Positions 20,699-30,442 of a DNA stretch of 39,815 nucleotides are shown here, piece by piece (positions within the stretch are counted from its first letter, which is position 1; every line of letters starts with the position of its first letter). Origin of the DNA: Emmonsiellopsis sp. PD_33. Taxonomy: Eukaryota; Ascomycota; Eurotiomycetes; Onygenales; Ajellomycetaceae. The position numbers and the translations under genes are program-made. The notes below the pieces were generated by a model, which searched no databases, was not told where the DNA came from, and worked only from the letters and a program-made list of their open reading frames with translations. Location: contig JANTQF010000324.1 in NCBI GenBank assembly GCA_032988165.1, forward strand, positions 1 to 39,815, in the 5' to 3' direction.

Positions 20699-21284
20699 AT
20701 GAAGGCTTCTCAGCTCCTTTCCATCCTCGGGATGATTAGCATGGCTGCTGCTGCTCCGGTATATATATATCTTCCTCTGCTTTTATCCCATAGATAGATA
20801 TACACTATACTAACATAACTAGGTGATCGCGGAAGGAAAAAGAGACGACGAAGGAGCTCATCTTTCGATGAAAAAGCGAGATGGCGCGGACGTTGCCGAG
20901 ACTGCCGTTTACTGGACGTACGGCAAGGATGCCCGTGTAAAGAGGGACGGGGCTGATGTTGCCGAGACCGCCGTTTACTGGACGTACGGCAAGGATGATG
21001 AGGGTGCCCCTGCGAAGAAGCTCAAGGCCAAGAGGGATGGGGCCGATGTTGCCGAGACCGCCGTTTACTGGACGTACGGCAAGGATGATGAGGGTGCCCC
21101 TGCGAAGAAGCTCAAGGCCAAGAGGGATGGGGCCGATGTTGCCGAGACCGCCGTTTACTGGACGTACGGCGTTGATGATGAGGGTGCCCCTGTGAAGAAA
21201 CTCATGGTCAAGAAGGATGGGGCGGATGTTGCTGCAACGGCTATTTACTGGGAATATAACGGCGGCGGGCCCAAGAAGGAGTAG
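20699..21284 (+). CDS. Dikaritin-type RiPP precursor with five Kex2-delimited cores
   Basis: Exons 20699-20758 and 20823-21284 (64-nt intron, CTAAC-like branch) give 173 aa. A signal peptide (MKASQLLSILGMISMAAAAP) occupies exon 1 exactly. The mature part has dibasic sites KR at 26-27, 38-39, 60-61, 90-91 and 120-121, and KK at 150-151. After the second site begin five repeats, at residues 40, 62, 92, 122 and 152. Four share DGADVAETAVYWTYG; the last reads DGADVAATAIYWEYN. Three spacers contain DDEGAP[AV]KKL. This design of signal peptide, Kex2 repeats and aromatic core matches UstA-type precursors of cyclic fungal peptides, processed in the Golgi and cross-linked by UstYa proteins. The likely cyclised stretch is the Tyr-Trp-Thr-Tyr part, by analogy with known Tyr-centred dikaritin cores. 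The product is unknown. Confidence 0.92.
20880..21284 (+). repeat. Five tandem core repeats of the RiPP precursor
   Basis: Repeat starts are at 20880, 20946, 21036, 21126 and 21216, so periods are 66, 90, 90 and 90 bp. The two 90-bp units from 20946 and 21036 are almost identical at DNA level over core and spacer. The first unit lacks the spacer extension and the last has diverged. The region is more GC-rich than its flanks. Confidence 0.9.
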
Positions 21285-22293
21285 ATTGCTGGAATGTGGG
21301 GGGAGCATTCAACCGGTTGGATTGGCCGTGATCATTTCTGCTGTTAGTCACTTCAATACGGGAATGCTGTGGCCCCTATTTCGTCTGATGCTTATGGAAT
21401 TGCTTGTTCATTCCACCCATCAAGCAAGGTGAGAGCGGGGTGGGTGTGGATGCTAGCTTATGAGATTGCGATATGTCTGTTTCTTTTTGTCATGGATGCA
21501 ACCACAGAGAACTGGAGATCAACTGAGGTGACGTAGCTAGTTCAATGCCAATGCCTTTGACAAGTTCTGAAAATTGAATTTTAGCCTTGCTCTTGTATGT
21601 GGTGGATATAAAGTAAGCAAAGAAATTCAGGGTTGGGTTTGTCCGTAACTCGTCCATAGATCAGCAGTTTAGACTTCTGGCTCCAGCCCATCACCGGCTG
21701 ACGCTAACAGCAGCCCGGACGACTTAATCCGTGCGTCGCATCGATATTGTGCCTCTTTAATTTATTTATCCCCTGCTTTCTTTTCGACGCATCAATCTCG
21801 TCCGCGGTCATTTACTCTAGTCTACTTGATATCTTGGGCTGCATAATCTGTATTCAGGGAAAGGGAAAGCGTATTCGGTTCACAGCAGCCTGGACTGACA
21901 AATAACTATACGCGCGTATTGCGTATCGAGATTCCCGGTAGATTCGTGCCTACTTAAGTTATTTATCCCATGAAACTAACCGGACGACTGCCGATGCATC
22001 GGTTTCCATGGTCCGCGAACACTTCTCCCTGCTATCTCGGACTACATACGGAGTACAAAAGACCAAACAAACAGGGCTGATCTCCGTGCGGGAAACAAAA
22101 CCCAGACTTGGCTGTTAATTGGCGGGGTTAAAAGGGCCCCTGGACATTAGGAAGAATTCTGATTCCTTTGAGGGATCTTGTTGGTTTCGCTGATAATTCG
22201 TTCGATTCCGTCGGAATTGGTAATTTAGTAAATGTATGACGTGGTTTCAGTTATTAGTCTATATGTATGTATGTACTGTACATACATGCATTT

Positions 22294-22346
22294 TTAGACA
22301 GTCTGGGGTAAAATCGGAAGCATTTATCTAACCTCAAACTGTCTAA
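22294..22346. repeat. Imperfect hairpin, 16-bp arms
   Basis: TTAGACAGTCTGGGGT (22294-22309) and ACCTCAAACTGTCTAA (22331-22346) are inverted copies matching at 14 of 16 positions, with a 21-nt loop. Both mismatches are transitions, which would form G-U pairs in one RNA strand. Confidence 0.55.
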
Positions 22347-23267
22347 GTATGTAATCGGAAGGATGTATTTATCCGCGATGTTAAAAAAAGGTTTTCAAAA
22401 TAGTGCCTATCTACTCCGGGCTCTGTAGTTCAATAACTAATAACGACTAGCTAACTACTCCGTAGTTATGGCTCGCGGATAAATTTACTAGCTCCCGGAA
22501 TTCGGAACTCTGGTCGGCTGATCTCGAGAATGTTGGATCTTCAGGATATGTGTAATTAAGCTTAGCTTGTCGGGAACTCTCTATCGATATGCCGAGTGTG
22601 AACATACTAGGAACATAGTCTCCTTTTTACTGGAATGGCAAAAGCCCGTTGCTTATTTATCTATACCAATAAGCGGTCCAAATCATACATGCTGGTGGGA
22701 CAGCTGCCGCCCCCCCTATTGCTCTGAGTGAAGCGTATATGCCTGGGAGCAAGGAAAGAAGAGATGATTAAAAATCATTAGGGAAGTATCTTTTCATAGC
22801 CTCTTTAGACATTATCATTGCTACTAGGTATCCAACTAATCTGCTCACACATCCAGTCCTGAGTGTTTGTTTGCGCTAGGGCTCGACCCCGCCTTCCGTC
22901 TAAAGGAGGAGGGGTAGATAGCTCTTGGCTGGATTAATGCAAGCAGGCAATGTATTCTCCGACAGTACCGGCGGAGTTTATTTTGACATGCACTCCCCTG
23001 TATATGAGATCCATAATGATGACGCCATACGAGTACAAGGCCCGCTAAAAAAGAAACTTGAGGCCTTGCGGGATTCGAAACCTTGCCAGCAGGATTTTCA
23101 GTTCTCGAAACTAGGGGCCGGGGAATAAATGTCACCATCGTTGTCTCAACGCTACTACCCAATATACTACCAACTACGTGCATTGCAGATGCATGCAACC
23201 ATGGGCCATTCATTGCATTAACTCCCAATTTAGTATAGTGTGAGAGAAGGGACTACTAGTAGTCTTA

Positions 23268-23426
23268 ATGACGGAGAAAACTACTCTTCGGAGTATTTCA
23301 TCTGCCGATGCATCCCAGCTGGCAGAACTGGAGTCTGGAATGCTGCACCGACATCCTGATTTCAAAACCACTTTGCATGTCGACGAACTCACTTTTCCCG
23401 GCAAGCTAGGAGTTTTTGTCCGTTGA
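23268..23426 (+). CDS. Unidentified small open frame
   Basis: ATG at 23268 opens 52 residues ending LTFPGKLGVFVR before TGA. The composition is balanced (MTEKTTLRSISSADASQLAE at the start) and protein-like, unlike most frames in this desert. There is no recognised family, no splice partner and no clear promoter. It may be a chance frame or a decayed exon. Confidence 0.15.
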   Translation: MTEKTTLRSISSADASQLAELESGMLHRHPDFKTTLHVDELTFPGKLGVFVR

Positions 23427-25036
23427 TTCAGATATATATGAAGATATACTCATAACCGTTTTACATAGGCTAAGCTAGAGAGATTTTACCCAATGAAGGG
23501 AATAGTCGGTGAAATGTTTCTCTAATAGGCGTATAAGTCTTATGGGATAAATTGAAACGTTTAACAAATTTTTACCCCTCATTCAGTAGCTAGCTAGACA
23601 ATTTAGGAAATATTCGCCATACCCAGGCGGTGAAGGCATGGCGTATCAAATACTTCAAGCTATTTTTACCTATATAACCGATGCAGCCAAGAAAAACACA
23701 TTCTGATCTTAGACTACTATTAGTTACTTTCAGATTCTGATGTAACCAAGCTTTTCTAAGGGGTTAAATAAGCTACTGCCACCCCGCTCTCTTAAAATCC
23801 TACAGGCAAACATCAAACTTTAATAAAACGCCCTTTTTTATTTTGCTATCTGCTCGGACTGATTTTTGACGGACACTGTACATTATCAAAAATAATGGGC
23901 TTAGGCATGGCTTAAGAATAAAGGCAACAGTACTATGCCACGGTCATTGAAACTCGAAGTCAACTGGCACTGGGCGTCGCGTTGGGAAGACGGCGATGTA
24001 AGCCACCTTTTTTTTGCACGAAAAAGCGACAATTACTTTTCTGTGTATGATTCGCTTTATTTTAATAAAATACCCACCAACATACAGGCTCCGGAATTTC
24101 TTTCTCATTTTCTCCAGACACAACAACCACCCGTGGACGAAAACACAGAACATCACGTGGTTCTGTGACGACAGCGGCTCAGGCCGAGTTGTCGTCTATT
24201 TATAGTTTTGTGGGTCGGGTCCCGACCATAACCTTAAATCGACCCACCGCCTACAACTCCACCATATTGTCTCCGTAGTGAACGATGAATGAAACCCATT
24301 GACCCCAGCTGGCATTTAGGTAAAATCCATTAGCAAAAAAGAAAGATTATAGCATTTAATTTTATATCTGAGATGGAAGAAAAGTCAGCATGACCAACCC
24401 AAGAGGCCAGCAATCATATTATCACCAACCAACAGAAACTCTCCCAGCTGGGAGTGCCGTGTCTCAAGAAATAAGATTCCTCCTCAACCAAAACTGACAC
24501 CGCTCATAGTCACCTCTCCGATTTTACTGCTATCTAAAAGGAGTTTCCTAACCCCCTCGGTTCTCAAATGCCTTCTCCTATGATATATCCTCGCACATTC
24601 TACAATGTAATCAGGTAATCTCCATCTTGGCTGGAGTGCTGGATATATACGCTCCCTCCCCTGATAGATGGCTGGAAGGAACTGATTCCTGTATTCCGTG
24701 CCCACCCTCTAACGGTCAATGGAGGTAAAGGCAAGTGGGGAGTTGGGTGCGCTGGTGTAGTGGCTGGGCGAGAAATGGGGGCGTTCATGAAGAAGAGGGT
24801 AAATCCATAAATGTTTGATTGTTTGATTTTGGAACTATCCCTCCATATTGAGTGGAGAGCTAGCAATGACCGGTAAAAACGAGATGGGCCAAAATTGGAA
24901 AAATACATGTAGAAACAGTTATATCGAAGCTTAACAACAGGGGATGTCTAATTTAAATACATAATATACAAGTGAAACCACATCCTACCTCACATAAAAC
25001 CCCTTCCCTCCACTCCATCCCACCCAAAACCAACCA

Positions 25037-26173
25037 TCACTTAAACCCCCTCCCATCCAACCACTCCGCCAACCACTTCCTCTCCACCTTCTCCGCCTTC
25101 TCCACCCCCAAGCCAATCGAAACATCCACACCCCCCCTCTCCTCCACCGCAACCCTAACCTCCTCCGCACTCATCTCCTCAACCCCACCCCCCCTAACAA
25201 TCAAATAATCATCAACCTCCAAATACCTCATCCACCTCCTCAACCTAGGCCTATAAACCTGATTAACAACCTCCTCCCTCAAAAACCCCGGCAACGACAC
25301 CCTCAACTCATGCCGCCCCAGGCCAAACACCGCACACGCCCTCAACACCCCACTAGCCCTTGCCTTATTAACAATCGCATTGATATCAAACTTATTCGGG
25401 ATCGAGCGCGCGTTTATCAGCATGTCCAGATTCGCAATCGCCGCCGCCGTCTTGCCAACAGCCTTGCTGTTGTTGTAGTTGTTGTTATCCAGCTCGGCGG
25501 CCCGCACGGCTCTCTCCTTGGCTTCGATGCGCTTGATGCGCTCCTTCTCTACCTGCCGCGGCACCCGGCATGTCAGTGGCGTCACGGCGTTGCCCAGCGC
25601 GAGCACGACGAACGGCGTCATCTCGCCGCAGAAGAGCAGGATGAGGGAGAAGGGGATCATGCGCCGGACATCGTAGGCGGAGCGGCGGATGAGTTGGAAC
25701 TGGGCGCGGGTGAGGGTGTTGGAGTATTGGGTTAAGGAGAGGGTGGCGGTGTTGGGTTTCTTGGTGGAGTAGGCGGGCGGCGGGGGGGAGGTGGGGAGGT
25801 AGAGGGGTAGTTTTAGACTGCGCCGGAGGGGGAGCGACGCGCGATAGTTGTGATAGACGTGTTTTAGGCCGGTCTTATAGAACAATAGGTAGGCTTTGCC
25901 GAGGGCGATGTAGTATTTTAACTTGCTGTCGTTTGGGGAGCTGGGTTTGGAAGGGAGGTCCAGCGGGGCCGGTCGGGTGGTTGAAGGGGGGGTTACAGCG
26001 GAGTCGAAGATGACGGGGGTGCTGGTTGTGGAAGAGGTGGTGTTGGTTGAGGGGGGTGGTTTTGACCTCTGGGCGGAGCTGGAGAAGCTTGCAATGGTGC
26101 CATTAGATGTGAGGAGGAGGATGGAAGGGCGGATGGGGGTGGCGCAACGGCCACGAATTGCGCTGGCTAACAT
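25037..26173 (-). CDS. LETM1-like mitochondrial membrane protein
   Basis: A single exon of 378 aa from the ATG at 26173. Weaker upstream starts would add only a few residues, while this ATG begins a presequence-like stretch (MLASAIRGRCATPIRPSILL). After a Ser/Thr/Pro-rich linker comes KLKYYIALGKAYLLFYKTGL, then a block typical of the LETM1 ribosome-binding-like domain: TRAQFQLIRRSAYDVRRMIP then FSLILLFCGEMTPFVVLAL, the likely inner-membrane helix. A helical C-terminal half follows, with FGLGRHELRVSLPGFLREE and RLRRWMRYLEVDDYLI. LETM1/Mdm38 proteins sit in the mitochondrial inner membrane and act in K+/H+ balance and ribosome contact. This short form differs from canonical Mdm38, so the exact role is open. 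The 3' coding part is strikingly C-rich on the plus strand. Confidence 0.8.
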   Translation of the reverse strand: MLASAIRGRCATPIRPSILLLTSNGTIASFSSSAQRSKPPPSTNTTSSTTSTPVIFDSAVTPPSTTRPAPLDLPSKPSSPNDSKLKYYIALGKAYLLFYKTGLKHVYHNYRASLPLRRSLKLPLYLPTSPPPPAYSTKKPNTATLSLTQYSNTLTRAQFQLIRRSAYDVRRMIPFSLILLFCGEMTPFVVLALGNAVTPLTCRVPRQVEKERIKRIEAKERAVRAAELDNNNYNNSKAVGKTAAAIANLDMLINARSIPNKFDINAIVNKARASGVLRACAVFGLGRHELRVSLPGFLREEVVNQVYRPRLRRWMRYLEVDDYLIVRGGGVEEMSAEEVRVAVEERGGVDVSIGLGVEKAEKVERKWLAEWLDGRGFK

Positions 26174-26446
26174 CGCATTGAGAGAATGCAAGCAATATGA
26201 TCAATGAATGACGGTATTGAATAACAGAAAAGAGTGATTTGGTAGTTATCCGTTGCTGGGAGGTGTCGAACAAAAAATTAAACCGGGGGTTAAAATATTT
26301 GCTGACTAATCTTACCGCCTTGGCATTCGGTTCCTTCTCCCTGATCCATGCTTGCTGTGATTATCCGCGTATAGTAGTTACTTCTATTGGCTGCAAATCT
26401 GCGGTGGAAATGCTCTAGCACAACCATTGAAACCTATATCAGGCTA

Positions 26447-26973
26447 ACCGGGCCCTTAAGCTTACGTCAGCTACGCTTTTCCTCCATCTTTGGACGGACC
26501 CTCGCATACGAGGGTCCGCCAGCTCAACGAAAACCGCCATCTCAACGCAAAATTTCACCTTTAAAATTGAATAACTCCCCAATAAAGATAGAATCAAGAG
26601 ATCTAAGTTAATTATGACCTAATCTATTCAATTCTGTAATCTCCCAGTAAATCTAGTAATGTCTACACTAATCCTTCAATTTCAGTTAGTTGTTAAAGTT
26701 GAAGGGTTTGAGTTATCATACTACTCTCATAGATGGAAATAAGAAATCTTATATCTCCCTAAGAAAACCATTAAATTTAATTTTCACAGTTGGTACTTAA
26801 AGCTAGAGATCCAGAGATTTAATTCTCTATTAAAATATACCAGGAAGTCATTGCATTGGGGAGTTATTCAATTTTAAAGGTGAAATTTTGCATTGAGATG
26901 GCGGTTTTCGTTGAGCTGGCAGACCCCGTCCAAAGGTGAAGCAGCTACGCTGACGTAAGCTTAAGGGCCCGGT
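26447..26973. mobile_element. MITE with long terminal inverted repeats and TA target duplication
   Basis: Outer ends ACCGGGCCCTTAAGCTTACG (from 26447) and its reverse complement (to 26973) are flanked by TA on both sides (26445-26446, 26974-26975), as for Tc1/mariner/pogo-type insertions. The inverted arms run about 26447-26580 and 26858-26973, including TTCACCTTTAAAATTGAATA near the inner ends. The interior (about 280 bp) is AT-rich and noncoding, so it is a nonautonomous element. The left arm has an extra perfect hairpin (GGACCCTCG at 26496-26504, CATA loop, CGAGGGTCC) that is missing in the right arm. Confidence 0.88.
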
Positions 26974-27209
26974 TACATCTCATCCTGGCTTTAGAAGATG
27001 GAAGTTTGTCTTGCCTTCGACAGGAGCTTTCCACCCCCAAGGCAACTAGGAACATCTACGCTTTTCCTCGAGAACAACGGCCAGTATAAGGAAAACAAGA
27101 TTTCATTGAAAACTATTTTAGTCATAAACAACTACCATTGATATGATCGGGCAAAGGAGCGTATTAAGGGAAGTTGGAAAAAATATTCCGAATGCCCGCA
27201 TTAAAGAAC

Positions 27210-27530
27210 TTACCAAGGAGAAAGATAATGAGGAGGGAAATAACAGAGTAGAAAGTAAAAAGAAAAGAAATATAATGAAATAAAGGAAACTCCCATCGCC
27301 ATTGAACCACCACTAGTTGTGTTTCTCTGCCCATCTTCGAGCTCCCATGCTCCATCCACCCACACAAGACATTCCATCGAATCCGGCCGTAGAGGGGAGT
27401 TGGTACGCAGGTAGATAGCATTCGGACCCCGCACGAAAGAGTAGCCTCGAGTATTCCGGCCCCCTTCCGACGCAGTGTGAGAAGCTATCTCTCCAAGTAT
27501 GCTTTTGTCGTCGAAATCATCACGCAACAA
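27210..27530 (-). CDS. Unassigned open frame, protein-like N-terminal part
   Basis: The first about 75 residues (for example GYSFVRGPNAIYLRTNSPLR, then MECLVWVDGAWELEDGQRN) have the balanced composition of real coding sequence. The tail turns into Phe/Tyr-rich noise after position about 27300. This may be an exon of a decayed or unpredicted gene between the MITE and the NBR1-like gene. No family is recognised and no credible splice partner was found. Confidence 0.25.
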   Translation of the reverse strand: MLRDDFDDKSILGEIASHTASEGGRNTRGYSFVRGPNAIYLRTNSPLRPDSMECLVWVDGAWELEDGQRNTTSGGSMAMGVSFISLYFFSFYFLLCYFPPHYLSPW

Positions 27531-27719
27531 AAGTCAAATCACAGTAGATTGCATGCGCCGATAAAACATTCCGAAACATCACGTCAAAATAATAGCAGCT
27601 GACTAGAAATGAAAACAAGAAAGCATAAATTAATATCCAGTGAGCTTACTTTGCTTTTCATATCGCAAGGAAGCAAGAAACTAACGCAACTCAAAAGTTC
27701 GGCGTTGGTGGGCGCACGC

Positions 27720-30442
27720 CTACTTCTGCTTCTGAGGTTCAGGGATAAACTCCTGGTCACTGGCATCGAGAATATCGTATTCCTCATCAGTCAGGAAATC
27801 CTCATCAGTCGAAGGCCCATCAAGTGTAAGGCTTTCGACATCGTCGGCCAGATCATGCTGTTCGGTATTCTCGTCGGTGACAATCACGGTAGGCGAGTTG
27901 GATTCATGCTTGCTGGCGCTAGCGGGTGACTCGGTCTCGAGTTTGGGGAAGATCATAGTGCTCCCCGATCGAGACGTTTCCCGCTCAGATCCGGCGTCTC
28001 CAGCCTCAGTTTGTGACTCGACACTTGATGCTTCAGTTTCAACAGTCGGCTGCCTATTATCCACTGGTGTTGTGGGGGGGAATGGTTGGTCTTGAACTTC
28101 GATATCGCACCACAGCTTGTGTCCAAACGGCAGTCCCTCGGGAGTCTTGAGGCGCCAGTAAGAAATTGCTCTGCCTATACGCTGGGGCGTCTTCAGGGTG
28201 ACAGTAAACTCAGCAGAGTCAGTTGGCTCGACAGGAGCAGAAAGCCGTTGGGTTTCCATGGCAGAATTCAGACACTCAGTGCTGTATGGGTGGTTGTTGT
28301 CAACGTTGAACATGCTGTCGCCGCCGACGAATTGGACGCTGCAGCCCTTTGGCCATGCGCCAGGACCTGGGTTGAATAAAGTCCAGGTCTGCGTGATAAT
28401 TTGGTCTGGGCGTAGTTGGGATCCGTCAGTAATGGTGTCCCGAACGAAAAGGGCATGAAGTTTGGGAGATGAAGTTTCTGGCTCTCCGCTAGTTGTCGTG
28501 ACAGCTTCCTTGACGCTTGGTTGCGCACTCGTAGAGTCAGCCTCGCTAACGTTATCTGCTTCAGCATGCACCTGGGTGGCAGCATTCGAGTTGGAAGGTG
28601 CCACGGTCTCAGTTGAGGTCGACTTGGTGGCTGGTCGGTCGCCCATCTGGACGACATTGCTTCCAAGGACGTTGACAGTACTGACTGTAGTATGGCGAAC
28701 CGGCGTCTTAAACTTGATCAAAGGATGTGTGCGGTTGTGTGTGTTGTCAGGATGGGCTTCGCAGTTAGCACAGAAATCAGTATCGTGACAGACAGCACAC
28801 TTGTAGCGAACCCCTCTAATATACGCAACTTTGGGAGAAACGCAGCAGAGCGGGCCGTCACAAATAACGCCATAGTGAGTTTGATGATAAGCATGCGGTT
28901 CCGGAAGTGGCTCGTAAATTGGAGCGAACCGGTGGCCGGGATGGAATGCGTCGGCACGGTCGATACACTCTGAGCAGTAATCCCAGTCAGGGCAGTTGAG
29001 GCACTTGTGACGGACACCGCGGATGGACTATGGGAAGAGTTAGAATGAATGTATTGCTAGCGGACTTGGACGAGCTCACCTTGTTGCATCCATCACAGAT
29101 CGCAGCGTGACGACGACCTCGCCCGGGGGCACAGGCCGCAGCCACGAGGCTCTTGGACTCGAATTCTTCATGGTCTGCAATGATGGCAAAAGTATGTTTG
29201 GGATGGTGGCCGTGTCTATCCTCACGCAAACAAGTGAAACACAGATCATAGTCTGGGCAATCCTTGCAAGTAACGAGTTCATTCTCATTGAAATCTGAAC
29301 CGGATAACGTTAGTTGTGACTAAGAGTTAGGGTTGGGATTACATACCCCGGAAGCAAGCATTGCAGGTTCGTTCCTCAAATTTGGTTTCATCCTCCTCCA
29401 CTTGGGTTTCTTCAACAGGCTCCTCTTGCTCGACGCGCTTTCTAGGGGCAATGGTTTCAGTGATGCTGTTTGTAACAACCCCCCCTTGGATAGTACGCTT
29501 AATCAGCCAATGACCTTCACCAGGACAGAGGATACCCTGATCAATGCATCGTTGGCACAGGTCATAGTCCCCGTCATCACAGATGCTACAGTGATAGTGG
29601 GCATCAGGGACAGAACGGCCGCAATAGTTGCAGTCGATGCAAATTGAAGGCATAGGTCCAGAAAGGCAAGCTAAGGGAGGTAGTGTAGGATTTGGGTTCT
29701 CATTTGGCAATTCCTGAGGGGCAGCCACAGGGACAGACTTGTTCTCGACGGGGGTATCTTCCGGGACATTGGGGAACATGGAGGCATTGAGCACGGCAGG
29801 TTGCGGAGCCATGAAATGGGATGTTGTGAGGAATTGACCGTAGTCATTGGCAGGATCACGCAAAACAGTGTCAAGGTAGCTACACCTAGGCTGGGATTGG
29901 TCATGCTGAGGTTGTGTGTTCTGGACTGGGGGCTCGGCAGGCTCGTAGTAGCCGGGGGGCGGCTCGGGTACGGCGGTTGTGACCTTGATGCGAAGCTTTA
30001 ACTTGGCCTTGGCTGCACGGTGCAGCTGTTTGTAGACAGATGGGTTCTCGCTGTCCAGAACGATGTAAGAACCAGCACTGTCCGAGTAGCGTTCGAGAGT
30101 GGTATCGGTATTATCGGGGATAGCAAGCACGGCGCGGATCTAGCACCAGCAGCAAGCCCAACATCAGCCAACGTCATCATCACCAGCACAAAAATCATTT
30201 CAGAGGTTTCCAGGACACCACGGAGCCCGCATCAGCAGCACTGAAGGGCTATATCTGATGGAATTGGCACTGGGAGTGGGCAGAGAGATGCTTACCTTCT
30301 GTGGCAAACTGTAGGCACCAAGCTCTCTCAACGGCAGCTTGAAGCGTCTGTTGCAGCCATCGTAGATGAGCTTGATGGAAATCAGGGTGTCTGGCCCTAC
30401 AGGAGCATGGTGTGAGGTAGGAGCTGGAGCTGGAGCCGACAT
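27720..30442 (-). CDS. nbr1: NBR1-type selective autophagy receptor (PB1, four ZZ, FW)
   Basis: Exons 30442-30296, 30139-29347, 29294-29080 and 29027-27720 join in frame to 820 aa. Domain order: a PB1-like domain (about 20-100, ISIKLIYDGCNRRFKLPLRE to AKLKLRIKV), then a linker. Four ZZ zinc fingers follow (starts near 218, 309, 376 and 432; for example CNYCGRSVPDAHYHCSICDD and CDGCNKSIRGVRHKCLNC). A linker leads to the NBR1/FW domain (about 576-697) with its four tryptophans in TWTLFNPG, AWPKG, YWRLKTPEG and LWCDIEV. The acidic C-terminus has a YDIL (802-805) that fits an Atg8-interacting [WFY]xx[LIV] motif. The role by family is a cargo receptor in selective autophagy or vacuolar targeting. 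Intron 1 (156 nt) is the least certain junction. Confidence 0.92.

Larger units (their letters stand above)
21285..25036. other. 3.7-kb gene-poor region beside the RiPP pair
   Basis: No gene could be supported. It is AT-rich, with a small inverted repeat (22294-22346), a palindromic ATGTATGTACTGTACATACA-like stretch near 22265 and many short palindromes. Three small plus-strand open frames (22925-23128, 23268-23426, 23935-24168) read plausibly but match nothing I know. Decayed repeats are the likeliest content. Confidence 0.45.
26174..27719. other. Intergenic region holding a MITE
   Basis: Contains the LETM1-like gene promoter, the 26447-26973 MITE and an unassigned minus-strand open frame at 27210-27530. 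The rest is AT-rich without recognised content and includes the NBR1-like gene's 3' flank. Confidence 0.5.

Noticed and set aside
20805..21308. Minus-strand repeat-containing open frame opposite the RiPP precursor
   Set aside because: Created by the tandem repeats of the plus-strand gene, which has a signal peptide, dibasic sites and a valid intron.
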